A stretch of 64,000 nt of DNA. It comes from Leuctra nigra (Eukaryota > Arthropoda > Insecta > Plecoptera > Leuctridae). The notes under the pieces are model-generated. The model worked only from the letters and a program-made list of their open reading frames with translations, was not told where the DNA came from and ran no database searches. The first letter of the stretch is position 1, and each line of letters opens with the position of its first letter. Made by a program: the position numbers and the translations under genes. Positions 48,991 to 62,100 of this stretch are shown here, one piece after another. Location: assembly GCA_934045905.1 (NCBI GenBank), contig OW203763.1:19288948-19352947 (forward strand). Reading direction: 5' to 3'.

Positions 48991-51969
48991 CCAATTGCTC
49001 CCGTGCCATCGGCGGCTCATAATAGCTCACTGGGCCGGAGAAAACTTGACAATTCTGTTATTTTATCACGAATATTTTCGGCCGATATTCTGTTTACATT
49101 ATAGGTTTTTTTTCCTGTTGAGATATGATACTATTGATGTAACGCTAGTGTATTGGGCATGACTGCGGGCATGGCAGAATCCTACCCTCCCCCCACCCCA
49201 AATCCTTCGCTCCCATTCCCTTCTCACTCCGCTATTGGATTTCTTAAAATGTATCTGCCTATGGGGAAGATACATTCCAAAACATGCATGGATACGAGCC
49301 ATACAGCCATTCTTTGTGTGGCTCAAGTGGGATTAGTGAAAATGAGATTTGAATTCTGGGGTTGATTGATATTGGGGCCGGGTTTAGCCAGTCTTGGGCG
49401 CTTTTCAGAAATAAAGGAACTTTTAAAAGTTCAGTTTCTTCGTCCTGTAAATAACTCTTAAAAGTTCTATAGGTAGTTCCTTACTGAAAGGAACAGAAAT
49501 GTGAAGTTACCATGTAAAACGCTCCAATTATGTAGGTGTAATCATTGTTATTGGAAGTACCAATAGGTACTTTTAATCCCTAATTTCCACAAAGTTTCGG
49601 TCTTGCTGAATTTCCAGAAAATCTGTACAGCATATTTCTAATAATACGCAGGGAACGTTTTACTTTGAATTATAATTTGGATCATTTGCATGGTTTATTT
49701 ACATGATTGAGAAGGGATAATTTGAGGATATTTAGTTCGTTCCCAGTTCCACAAATAAGTATCTATTACAATGAAAACTCCTCATAGATCATACCAATCA
49801 AAACCTAGAAAACATTTTTGTATTTTTTGGAGGGTTTGTCAACTCATTTGTCTGTAACTTGGCTCATGTCCCCATGCCATATATCTAACACTGAACACAG
49901 TCATAAATAAATCGCTCGAATCAAATGAATCTCCTAGTGCCATACCAGATTCAAGTTGAATCTGAAACGAGATATAATATTGGTACTTTTATTGAGGCTA
50001 CTTTTCTTTTAAGATGCAGGAATGTGGTGACCATAAAGACATAATATATGGGTTTTGTTTCGTTTTATTCTTCATTTATGACCACAACTGTGGCATGGCA
50101 TGAACATGTTGCCTCTGTTTTTCCATCACTCATACGATGGTCTTGTGATGTGGTGATTATGTGATGTACATTGCTCTTATAAACGCGTACTAAGCGATAT
50201 AATGCTTAGAATAGCTTTTTTTGTGCGAAATCTGTAACAATTTAGATGAAGGCAATTTTGTCTTGAAAAGTAACATTTCATTCAATCCTTTTTTATATTT
50301 CTCACAGTTAAGTAATTTTGGCAAACGGTTTACTCATTTCTATCGAGGATTTAATTCTTTTCATTCTTTCGTCGAAGTTCCTATCTCTTAATCACCCTTA
50401 TCGTACGACCGAAGAATGAGAACCGGAGAGAGACGCTCTGATTTCTTCGCCGTGTGATAATAGACGGATCCCAGCCCTTCCCTTCCTTCCCATAACAGAG
50501 ACATTAGCCTCACTTGTATTTTAATTCAATCAATAATTGTACATAAGGGTCGGGGGGCTTGCTTCGCTCACAATGAAATGAACCGCCCAATAACGGAAAC
50601 CTCTTTGTTCGTTTTCTTCTTTTTTTCTTTAAGGCATCTGGCCAATATTCTGGCGTCGTTATAGTATCGTATGCACCCAAATAAAGGGTTAGAGAAACAC
50701 TTTCATTTTGCGCACCAAACTGAATAGGAAAAATTGTCTTTTCGGGCAAATCTTATTATACAATTCTAAGCTATGATTTCTCCTACGAAGGAAGGAGGCT
50801 CTCCGAAGGTTTTTTTCCGGAAAGCTATTTTATGAAAACTGTATACAAGGATTGCGTAGCGCGTTGGGATTTATCAAGAAAGTGGCTTGATAGATAAAGA
50901 AATAAAAGATAGGGGAGAGATTGCCGACATATAGCCTTTGTTGGTCAAAAATTCGACTCTGGTCCCCACTGAACCTAGCACCGCAAGGAATTTCCGGTAT
51001 TCTCCTGATTTTTCTCTCTTTTTTCTTGAGCACACAGCAATTTCATTCAGCTTGACAATAGAACGCTGTGTCATCTGTAAAGCAATGGTTCCACAGCAGT
51101 CTCGTCTCGTCTCGTCTCGTCCACGGAGCGCGGTGAGCGTAGTCTTTCTCCGCGAGAGCGTTGACAGTAATTTAACGCTGCATCTTCAACGCGTCGGTCA
51201 ACGTAATTGCTGCCATTTCTCAACTCGATTGTGCCTTCACAGTTAAAAAAAAAAAAAAAAACACACGAAGACTCGTTCTAAAACTCTCCAGTTCATTATT
51301 ATTACGAGGCAAATGGGTGTAATGATGTTCTCACAGTGAGAAATGCTTTTCAACATGCTCGGCAAGCGTTGGACTGTTTTCACTTGAAATTGAAAGAATA
51401 ATTTAGATAATTCGTATACACTTCGAGTCACTTTCTAAAAGCTTGTTCAAAGTTGATGCTTGTAAAAATGTTGAAAGGAGTCGAAATGATGTCACTGCTC
51501 ACTGTATCACTCGCTCGCTCGTTACTAACTGATATCGATAGCAAGATCGAGAGCTCACTATTCGTCATGTTGCTAAAATCAGTTTCAGTCCGTAACTTCT
51601 ATTTTCAACTTTGAATTACAAAGATTGATTGATTGCGATTTGAGGCAGGAATTGATTCTACTTCTTCATTTTGTGCGTTTCATAAACAAAAGCAGATGGG
51701 AGTTGTTGGGTTGCCAGATAGGCATTGTTACCCGTATTGTTCAACATTTGCTACTATGAATCTTGGGAAGTATGACAGGCGTTGCAATGAGATTTAACAC
51801 GGAATTCCGTATTAGACATAAATATAAATCTTCATTGAATTTGAAGGAGTAAAGAAGATATTGAATCTTGAAGATGAACTTTTAACTTGTAATATTTTCA
51901 TGTCTAAACCACATTTTTGTCGAGTATTTGACTATGCGAAAGCTGTTTTTATAGAAGGCATAAACTTAT
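48991..51969. other. Intron stretch with two simple repeats
   Basis: Holds a GTCTC pentamer repeat at about 51099-51121 and a poly-A run of about 17 bases at 51245-51261. A patch at 49386-49490 has several AAAAGTTC or GAACTTTT blocks in both orientations that could pair. No gene is visible. Confidence 0.5.
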
Positions 51970-52200
51970 CGAGCAAGTTGGCTCAGGCAGTTACGGTCTG
52001 GACTTGCACTCGGAGGTCCCGGGTTCGATTCCCGATGGCCGTCTTCCTGCCCGAGGATATTCGTGCTTTCCCTCAGACGAGAGGCTAATGCTGGGAAGAT
52101 TCCATGAAACTATTCGGCCATCCTGACACGTATCTTCATTCATTATCATCATATTTCCATCACTCTATTTGCAACAGTGCGACGTTAAACACTACTAAAA
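51970..52200 (+). mobile_element. tRNA-derived SINE, most complete plus-strand copy
   Basis: The head carries an A-box-like TTGGCTCAGGCAG (51979-51991) and a consensus B box GGTTCGATTCC (52022-52032) within CCCGGGTTCGATTCCCG. Blocks that follow are GTCTTCCTGCCCGAGG, TTTCCCTCAGACGAGAGGC and TGGGAAGATTCC. The body is diverged. The 3' end is GTGCGACGTTAAACAC followed by a short A-rich stretch. It is too short and has no proper anticodon arm, so it is not a functional tRNA. Confidence 0.85.
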
Positions 52201-52857
52201 TGGTTGCCAACTCAAAATCGAATTACACATAACTATATAAACGTGTTATGAGAAAATCGAATTGTTCTCTACATTTGAATAATTCCGCTGCACTTTTGCG
52301 TGGACGCTGCAGGATTTTGCCGACGCGCTGGCTCGATCAATCGGTTCCACGTCTGAGTTCTTGACTGGCTATTAGACGTCATCGTTCCAGTGTATCGACG
52401 AATGTTTCCATACGATGAGGTAATATCAGATAGGAATCGCCCGTGCGAGTTATTGCCAATTCAACCAACCAACTCTTTCAAAGACGAGAGACAAGACGAC
52501 CGGAGAAACATGTGCGTATTGATTTCATTCGTATAAACTTTGTCAGATTCTTAAAGGAATTGTATGTTATTCAATAGATAAAATAAAAAGTCGAAATAAA
52601 TTTTGTGTAAATACTGCAATTTTGTTTATATTTGTTCTAATGGAGCTTCGAATTTAGCGCGAGATTTTGGGGAGATTAGCGATTTGCGGAAAAATAACTT
52701 TTTAAAGCGATCAAAACGTGCATTATTATCGGCCCAGAGAGAAACCTCACGAGATGGTTTATAATGGGTTTACGGAAACAAGCTTTTCCACAAACCACAA
52801 ATCCACCCTGTGAACGTACTATAATTGATAGGAAGTGTTACTTAGCTTATGGAGATG
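52201..52857. other. Intron stretch with nothing recognised
   Basis: Sequence between two SINE copies in opposite orientation. No gene or repeat was seen. Confidence 0.45.
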
Positions 52858-53044
52858 GAATAATGATTATGAAGATAATGTTCAACTAGGGTAGGATGTC
52901 CAGGTGGGAAGGTGGCGGTCGTGGCATATTAGTAAAGAATATTCATTTGCTTATCAGCTGAGGAAACTCGAAAAGAAAACTATCAGAAAGGAAAGCTGCG
53001 GGAATCGAACCCGGGAGAGCTTTACCACTGAGCCAGCCTGCTCC
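52858..53044 (-). mobile_element. tRNA-derived SINE (minus strand)
   Basis: Read on the minus strand: A box TGGCTCAGTGGTAAAG (53020-53035), B box GGTTCGATTCC (53001-53011), then CTTTCCTTTCTGATAG, TTCCTCAGCTGATAAGCAAA, TATGCCACGACCGCC and ACCTTCCCACCTGG. A and B boxes are closer than in a real tRNA, because the anticodon region is deleted. This copy has both head and body uninterrupted and is the best guide to the family layout. Confidence 0.85.
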
Positions 53045-56000
53045 TTACACTTACGTGTCGGTGAAATATCTAATTCAGTGGCGTCCTTCAGATTTCTCCC
53101 CCTCTCCCAGCCCCCTCCCCCTCGACTGCTGGCGGTGCAACATCGAAGTTTACGTCAGTGATCTAATGACTTTTTGCTGTTTGCCTGATCTGTATTGCGA
53201 CCTTTCCCTCATTGTAGAAAATACGAGATTTTTACGAACGCACAGTTCGCGCGTTTCATCGTTTAAAACGTAACACCGTTTCAAGACGAGAATGCTTCAA
53301 CTGTAGTATCCGTTTTGTTGAAGGAGGTAATTTAATTTGACCGTTGTCAAAGCTTTCGTATGAATTGCATTATCTGAACTAGCTCGGACGTAATTTCTAA
53401 TCACGACTGGTGGGTCCATGGTTCTTGATGCTGTGTGGGGAACGAAGTTGGCGACATCTTTTCTCTTCAGCAATCTACTCGGTGGTATATACCATGATTC
53501 CCTCTGTTATTGTTACTCTGCCATTATCTGCATTATCTCATTACCGATGTCGGTCAATTACATTGCATCAATCCTAGAATTGAATTAGAATGATACATAC
53601 GTCCAATTATAATTATGACATTTATTAGTGCTTTGTGCACTGAAACTACGAAACTGATCTGGAAGGGCAGTCGGTGATCTAAAATGCGTCTCCGAAATGT
53701 TGGGAGTATTTAAAATGTTTTGAATTCCACATTAAAAATTGTTATAATTGTATTTTCGATGCAATTTAACAATAATCCAGTTTTGTTCAGCAAATGTGTA
53801 ACTGATTGGTACCCTACATGTATGTAAAGCATGTGTGTATCTGTTATGAAACTTATAGTCTAAATCTAAACTTATAGAAATCATGTCTTTTATAGTTTTT
53901 ACATCTAGTAAGTATTTTGAATCGGATATTATAGGAACTGGAAATTGATGTTCGATTACAACTTGAAACCAACCAAATGTAAATTTTTGAATATGACCAA
54001 CTAAACTCTATTTTACTCCAAGTATACAATCATCATTGATGAAATCCCCTAAGTGCCTTGTCGCTCCAATGAACTGTTTGTCATGGTACAGCGTTCTATG
54101 TGAACATGATGTTGATGCTGCCTGCAACAAGCGCGCCTGCATGCTGGGAGATCAAAGCGATGCAATTTGTTTGCTCGAGAAGAGGTCTCTTGATTGCGTA
54201 CGATGGGATGATTCAGTGGTCAGCGCGCCAGAAGTCTCTCCCGTAGCCCGTTACAACGTTTACGAGCCAATGGACACTACATGCAACGTCAGTAAACTTT
54301 AGTGACCTGTACAGCGACTTTATATACAGGTTGGGATCGTTTAAATGTCGAGTATTTTACATGAATGTTTACAATCAACAAATAAAAAATACACTCCGTA
54401 ATTTGTTGCGCTTTATACAGCAGCAGAGCGATTGTGTAACTTTCATTTTGAGATGTAGACTTACATCTTTTGCTGGCTGTAGTAATACGTTTTTTGCTTT
54501 GCTCTGTTATTGACTTGTCTTGTAGAGAGGCAAAATTGTATTTCTTTTTATAAGCTTCACAACTTTAATTTTTCAATATAAACCAATGTGGGATGTGGAT
54601 GCAAGGTGAAAACTGTGTTATTTGACGATTCGGTCTTACGAAAGTGGCAAATAATAATGTAATTTGGAGAATTACCTTAATTGAAATATTTAAGGACAAC
54701 TATTTTTATGTTCGCGTGAGTCCAATATGGTGTTCAACCTTTTAATTTTGTGTCGGAGCAAGACTGTATAACACTGGTGTTATCAGAAAAAAAGCTGACA
54801 AAGTAGCTAGATTTTTAACGCTCAAATAGCTTCTGGGAGATTCCTTTCTCTTAATTACCTCGACATTCTTCGCAAAATGAGCTCGAATTTTTCAGCAAGC
54901 TTCATATTTTCTATTTTCACACCGACTTCCGGCGGCCTCTTTTCGTAAATGTCTCTCAGCTATGAAGAGTTTTCCTCACTCAGGTCCAGCTTTTAATCCC
55001 GGTCGGTTGTTTTCACAAAACCGAGTGATTAAAAGTTCCCTACGTGGGGGGGAGGGGGGGGGGGGGGGGCGCTATGAGGACTGACGGAGACACATCGGTC
55101 CCTGTTGGGTCCCACTAGCATATATCCCACATCGGTCACTGGGTAACGGACATTGCAACTCCCTTGAGCTGTCACCATCTACTTCTCTCCTGTACCTCCT
55201 TCCATTCTCATTAGACTAGTTCGAATAAATAACACCCAACACCACTCTTCTCAGTTTCTCCTAACGAGCTCGAAGATATGGTTCACTTCATATATGCGTT
55301 TTAACTTTTAAGGGGGTTGATGTGTGAAAAAAGGGTTCTTTTTTAGGGAGAAATTATGGGTGAAATTCTCCGTCTTATTGGTTGAAAGCTCGCCAGATTT
55401 TCGCCATATGCTTGAACGATTTCATTTTTTTTCCTCTCTTGCGTTATTGCCCGTGCACAATTTCACACTTTGTTCTTGCCAGGATTTTGCTCCGCCTTTG
55501 CGCGCCTAAACGGTTTTGACTCTCCATATAAGTAGTAGGTTAACAAAATAATTGTGCATTTACTCCCTCGTGCCAGAAAGAATTTGCATCCGCAAGTAGA
55601 CGCGGATGTTGGTTCCAGACACCACGAGACCAGACCGAGTGCTAATTATCTCATGGACGGAATTCAGTGTAGACTCCGTGAACTTTAGGTTGAACCAGCG
55701 CTTTCAATGAAGATTCATTACATGTGATAAATGAATTCAGAAAACGCATGTTTAAACTTAAAACATAGTTTTATAATGAAATGTAGAGAATAATACGATA
55801 TATGAGATAATGAAGAATTTTATAATTGAGAAGTCACTATATCGAAACTAATATAGATAGGATTCTGAAATTTGTACACATATAAGAAAACATACCAAAA
55901 TTAAATATGTGCAAGTTTCAAAAACATTACTAATTGTAGAAAAAAAGTTACAGCTGTTCAAACTTTGTTGTCAAAAAATTGATTATACGGAGCTCAAATA

Positions 56001-58719
56001 GCGAGCGTCGAGAAAACTTCCAATGGCCGGGACGCTGTTTCTTCAAAACTACGTACGATATCAAGCTGAAAATTTCAAATTTTATTAATAATATGTTGAG
56101 ATCGATTGTGTAAAAATTTCAATCAATTTGAATAAATGAAAAGAAAATTATAGAATCTTGAAGTTAAGCTTGAAAACAGAATAGTTGGGAAAAAATCACT
56201 TTTATAACGTGTGTAATAAAAGTTTAGAATTAATCTACATTCTGTAAAATTTTGTTTTAAAAAAACAAAAATTAAATTAAAATTAATAAAATAAATTTTT
56301 ACTTTACTTCGAAAGTCCTAAATCATTATTACTTAACATTGGGAGAACGAAGTTACATAAACATACGGCCTATTTATTAGCAACTTTTTGTTGAATTATT
56401 TTTCAATAAATGTTAGTATTTATAAAGGTAATATTTTTTATGTTATATAAGTTAATAATATAAATTAATTTATCAATGTATTAATTGATTTATTCGTTGA
56501 TTATTGATTTAATCCCAATAAACCTGATTGTTGGCAATTGCTTGAGTATTATTGAACGATGTAGATAGACTGCGACGATGCTAGAGCGATGGAGCAGTAA
56601 TCTTCCGCCAGATGATCGCTACGATCCAAAGTCAGGAGGGAACAAATTCGCCCCCCAGCTATCGACAGACGCATCGCAACTGATCAACTGCCCTCTATAT
56701 CGATTTCGCATTTAGTTTTTTTTGCATGACTACTTTTCTTGAATCTCCCCCACCCTCTCTTATCTGCCCAGTATTCGATGGAGTAAAATGATGAATGACC
56801 TGCTTCAATTTATATTGCTAACCTAAATAGTAAACGAGCAAAGCGATCGTCTTCCGACTTATATCATTCGGATTTCGATCATGTTTGGAATTTTCAATTT
56901 TCACACAGCAAGAAATACCTATTGGACGTGTCGTCTGTAAATATGACAATTTTAGTTTACTTTTTTACTTATTTTTTATTTTAAGTATCGGAACAAAATT
57001 CACTCAAATCTCAAGGATCAAACATGTAGTTAATCAAAATTAATCATTATTGATTGTTTCATTCAATGCAAGAATTTTAAGTTCCATAAAAGGGTGCATT
57101 CAAGTTTCCAGGAAGTGGTACATTGAGAAGAAGAGGCATTGAAGTATGGAAGTAAAGGAGGTTTGGTACTAGATGGAGAACTAAGTTGATGAAGAGTCAC
57201 ATTCCGAAGAAGTGGTTGAGGGATTAGGAGAAGGAAGTAGAAGGAAACATGGGCGAAATGAAGGGAATATGCAAAAATGTATTAGAGACTATTTCAAATT
57301 ATTGTAATTTATTGTAACCATGGCAACATCATTGTTGGTTAAAAATGACGTAACTCGTAAGAATATGTTAGGAATACTGTTTTCCCGCCAAAATGTCAAC
57401 TGATTTTGAATTTCATATTTATGAAGGAAAATTTACACTTTTGAATGTGAAAATAGTGTGTTTTACCAACATTTATGTTGTTAATTTGAAAAATTGTACT
57501 TTAACCGCTTTAAAAAACTTTTGCATATTCCCTATTATCGAAACGAGAAGCTCTTCTAAAATAAAGGAAAATGTATCAGGAAAATGTATAATTTAAGTAA
57601 TAGATAAGTACAATATTTGAAATGTAATGAGGAGTGAGGACAGCAAGCAATCAACTCAAGAATTAATGAATAATTTTTACGTTTATTTGAAAGGTATTAG
57701 AAAAATTAACATTTTATCTCCGAGACAGCTACCCGAGGAACAGTTTTGTATTGAGAAAGACGATGGAACTTTTACAGCAAACCACGAGGAACCTGAAGGT
57801 AACGTTGAAGGCGTACTGTCAGGATTTGCTCAGTGGATCGAATCATGTGATCGCAATAGAAGACTACCAAGAGGAGGAGATAACTGGCAGAGTGGATGAG
57901 CGAACAGAGTAGTATGTGTGTTCATCGAGTCACGTGAAGTATGCAGATCATTGGGACAGATGAGGAATGAAGGAGCACCAGCTGTGGCTGAGATAACAGC
58001 GTCAATCGTTCAAGTCGCTTTCAAAATAGGAAACGTGTAATAACTGAGAAATTTGTGAGCAGTTTAGATGAAAACTCATTACATACGTTATTTGAAAAAT
58101 AAATAAAGTCCCTTCCTCCTCTCATAATGATTATTGTTAGAGTGTCATATAAATGAAAAGTTAATATTGTAAGAGATAATTTAATTTAACTAATGCATTT
58201 ATTGAAGGTGATCGTCACGATGCTGTAGTATGTGCTGTAATATATGTAGTATTTTAGCAAATAAGGGCTCGATCGATTGCAATCTTGTGCAATCACCTTT
58301 ATAATTAATATTAATTTTAGATAGCAAATTATAATAATCATCGAAGTCAACGTTCATTATTTTACTGCTCTCATTTTTAATAGCCAACCAATCATATTAT
58401 ATACAATTTCTAATAACGTTATACTGCGTCTTGAGTTGGTCTTGAGGCATCCATTTTATAATGGCAGTGTTTTGCAATTGCAAAAAAATTCTCTCTCTAC
58501 AAAAGAAGTATGTAACTCTTATCTCAGAATTGGTGAGTAAAGCAATGTGGATTTAGAAGAGTGGAGTCGACAATAGAAGATTTTTGTATAAAGCTCTTAA
58601 AAAACCATTTTGAATACCTAGTCAAATAAGTATAATATGACGGACATTTTTGGACGTGGATAGATTATTCATTGAATTATGGTGTGGGAATATTTAGCAG
58701 AGAAATGAGTTAATTGAAA
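53045..58719. other. Intron stretch; G run and AT-rich region, no gene
   Basis: A possible hAT end, CAGTGGCGTCC, lies at 53076 and is followed by C-rich blocks. Runs of 7 and 16 G at 55046-55069 are separated by one A. The interval 55730-56530 is strongly AT-rich. The 90-codon frame at 57627-57899 is hydrophilic, of unknown origin, and not supported by any recognisable domain. Confidence 0.45.
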
Positions 58720-58950
58720 GAAAAACGTGTACATGAACAAAGCCAGTGTTCTGTGCCAACGAGTGTTGGGTTGACAAAGTGGTTTGTGGTTTGTTTTAAA
58801 TGATGGATTGAGGCAAGGAAGTGTATTGTCTCCTATACTCTTTATAATTGTCACGGACGCTACTGGGAGAAGTTGAACAGAACAATGAAGGATTGACCAC
58901 AAATACTCTCGTGTACGCAGACGACAATTACCTAGTAATTGTGATTAGTA
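58720..58950 (+). pseudogene. LINE reverse transcriptase remnant, two frameshifts
   Basis: Three consecutive frames give pieces of a non-LTR retrotransposon reverse transcriptase. Frame one (from about 58753) reads PTSVGLTKWFVV. Frame two (58799-58873) reads NDGLRQGSVLSPILFIIVTD. Frame three (58866 on) leads to NTLVYADD, with the catalytic YADD at 58914-58925. The order and spacing match the palm of LINE reverse transcriptases. The two frame changes and lack of flanking coding sequence show a short dead fragment. I do not assign a clade. Confidence 0.85.
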
Positions 58951-59128
58951 AAGTAATTAAACACGTATCAAAATTAATTATTTTAGTCATTGATTACGGC
59001 GGAATAACATTGTGTACCATCTAGTATAAAATCAATGTTATATTGTATTCCAATCTATGGTTATAAATGAAAGAAAAATCAATCTGCTTCACCTAGATGT
59101 TACTCTAAATAATGAGCCACTTTGCGGG

Positions 59129-59181
59129 AGTCCTGAGTTGCTCCTGAGCTGCTCCTGAGCTGCTCCTGAGTTGCTCCTGAG
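59129..59181. repeat. 11-bp tandem repeat (GCTGCTCCTGA)
   Basis: Four units of GCTGCTCCTGA or GTTGCTCCTGA in a row from 59137, with partial copies on both sides. A less AT-rich patch (59180-59360) follows, without a recognisable gene. Confidence 0.9.
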
Positions 59182-62100
59182 TCAGTGAGGAGCGCTCGAG
59201 CCGCTGCGTGCTGGTATCGGTTCACCTGGAAGTGGTCTTCTCTCGACACCAGATGTGCGCGACAGTTCGCGTCTCACACTCTTCCATCAGATCAACTTGG
59301 AAATGTTTCAAACTGTCGAGTGACTGACTTCTCGGGGCGAATCATTCGCGAACTTGCGATTCCAAGTTCGATCCGAAACAATTGTCTCGATATTGCGCTT
59401 AGTAGGAAGGTTTGTGCTTCAGACACCGCTTTACTTGGTACTCACTCCTAGACTTCTGATGAATATCTCGCTCTTTGTATCTATGACATTGTATAATCAT
59501 CATCACCAAAAAATTAAATACACACGATTTTTTTAATATTGTCTAGTGAACAAAGTATTGTTTAAAGGTCATGGAGGTATTGTGTTAGATTTTTTTTTAA
59601 TTAGTACAATCGAAGAAAATTCAGGGGGAAGGACCTCTTGAAATCATCATAGGGTATTTTCCATGTCAAACGCATTGCACAAAGGAGCAAAAGTCATTCA
59701 GACACTACCATTACCAAACACTGAGTTCGTTTTAAAATACACTTGGAAATGTAATAAACTACTTCCAATCCAATTCTGTTACATCATTCAAGATACATCT
59801 GCTATATTTAATTACCAATATTTTTGTTTTTTAAAGTATAACTTCCTCCCGACATTGCTTGTGATTGTGAAAAAGAACGGTATATAGAAGAGAACGATTT
59901 GATTGTTATTCTTTACATCAAGACTGCTTGAAAATGCTCCATAATGAGAATATTGGCTTCTTTTTGTGTAACTCTAGCTATAAAGAAAAAAACCAATATT
60001 TGAATACAACTTTTCCCCCCGTGACGTTCTGCAGACTCCAGAGGAAGCCGAATGCCACCACACTAATGAACGAGCAAACAATGGAGACCACAGAATGATA
60101 TCACCGTAGCAATTGGAAGTTTGTTATCTGCAATCTGTGTTATTGTCATATGTGGTCTCTATTGTACGCTTGCCAGCGGGCCTCGGTCCTCTCTCTCTCT
60201 CTTGTTCTCTCTCGCGCGCGCCCTCGAGATTTGCTCCTGTGGGAAGCTGCCGAGATAATTGCTCATTGATCTTTCTCACGGGAGATACTTCTGCCCTGTC
60301 GAGGAAACTAAAAGAGAGCGTTTTGTCGCCAGTGCGTGACGGGACGTCTTTCTTGCCACTTTCAAGAAATCCTCTTTGAAGAATGGCGCCTGGAAATGAA
60401 TATCTTTACTATGATAAATTATTAATATTTTTAATTAGGAAACACTTTATGCTTTTTAATTTACATTTAAAAGGATGTGCAAGAAGGAAAGTGCTTACTT
60501 CGTATGCGATGCTGTTTGCGCTTATCATATCTATTTTTAGCAAGAGACGGCAAATATCACGGAAAAATGTATTACCTACTGCTGAAGCAATATTTTTTTC
60601 CAAAACTTTTTACCCGTGTTCATTTCAAATTATGTATGTTTTTACTGTAGAAAGTTAAATTGATCCTTTTGTTGACAATTGCGCAGCTTTCGAGCCCCAA
60701 AAAACGCGAAACTCGGGTTTCGCATCCCGACGAAGAACATTTCATTCACACATTCGCTTGTTGCTCTTTCCATTAGGTATTCCCATGGAACTCTTGTTCC
60801 GAGATCTGAGCGATGGAGTATTTGCTAAATGGAATGAAATGGCTGTGTCTACTAGATAATACAAGTCTGCCACTCAGCGTCAGCTCTTCTGCCACTTTTT
60901 GATGTTTACTACTAATTGACTACTTTTCTACACTTACACAACACTCGTCACAACATTGTGGTTCACTTCGTTTTTTTTGAAAAAAAAAATTGAAAGCAAA
61001 AAAATATTTTGTTCAATGCAATTAATTGAGAAAAATAATTGATTTCCATAGCCGATGAGCTGATTACTTGAGCTTCTTTGAGCGTATGGTTTCACTGAGC
61101 TTCCCGGAGTTCACATTCTCGATGTTTCGAGTGAAATGTCTTCGAATCCATGTTTCCTAACAGATACCGGAACATTACAGCTTGTTCACACTCTTCTTTT
61201 TGTTACGGATGCATTGGACCTTGTCTTTCATGATCAGCTACTAGCAGATGCACAAAAAGCGCGGCAAAAAGCTGTTTCTATAGGTACTTCGAAAAGAATG
61301 CAACTCTTTCCAACTTGAATGGGAAAAAGTAGAATTTTTGCGAACTTTCATTAAAATTTTATGATACTTCATCAATTTTCTGACCATTTGATAAATAGCA
61401 TAATGTGTTATTACTTATGGGTACTCCCTTAGATTATTGTTTATTAAATTTTACACATTTTTATAAAATACCGTTGGAATCATAATTTTTTTATTACTGT
61501 ACCCTTTTCTATTACGATTTGCTGTCATTTGTTATTTGGATTTTGAGTTTGATCAAGGGATGAAGAAGAGGAGGCCGTAACCTGATAGCTGGAAACCATC
61601 CCAGCATTTTATCCGGATAATTAAAGTAAAATCACTTGATATTACCAGATCTTGGGCTCGAACCAATTACTTCGTCAAACTGCTTCATTATTTATTTTGA
61701 TGAATCTCATCTTTATGATATAAATGTCACCATTTCCTGTAGCCGTTTTTCTTGTGACATATCTGCGCTATTCTTAAGGATTTTGGTTTGTTGTTATACA
61801 ACAAACACCATGATACCATAAACATCCTTTAGGAGAGATTTCGAAGAAAAGATTGTTTCTCTTGAAGTTTCCTTGTTCTTTCTTCGTTGTCATGTTCTTT
61901 CTTATTCTCTCAAAACGATTTGAGCATGAGCACACTATAAAAGGAAGCGAACAAAACGTAATACCTGGTACAAATACACTGCAATTTTTCAAGACTAATT
62001 ATCTTAATGATGAGAGAGGAAATGTACTTACTACAACTACATAGAAAAATAGATAATAATGTGTCCAACTCCAGGGTAACAAATTGATTTTATTTTGTTG

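Noticed and set aside
51970..53044. tRNA genes on both strands (A and B boxes present)
   Set aside because: A- and B-box distance is too short or the fold lacks an anticodon arm and acceptor pairing; both copies continue into SINE bodies.
57627..57899. 90-codon hydrophilic frame as a transposon protein
   Set aside because: It lies about 0.9 kb before the LINE remnant, but I could not match it to any LINE or transposase region.
61936..61943. TATAAAAG as a promoter
   Set aside because: No credible gene follows, and such matches are common in AT-rich DNA.
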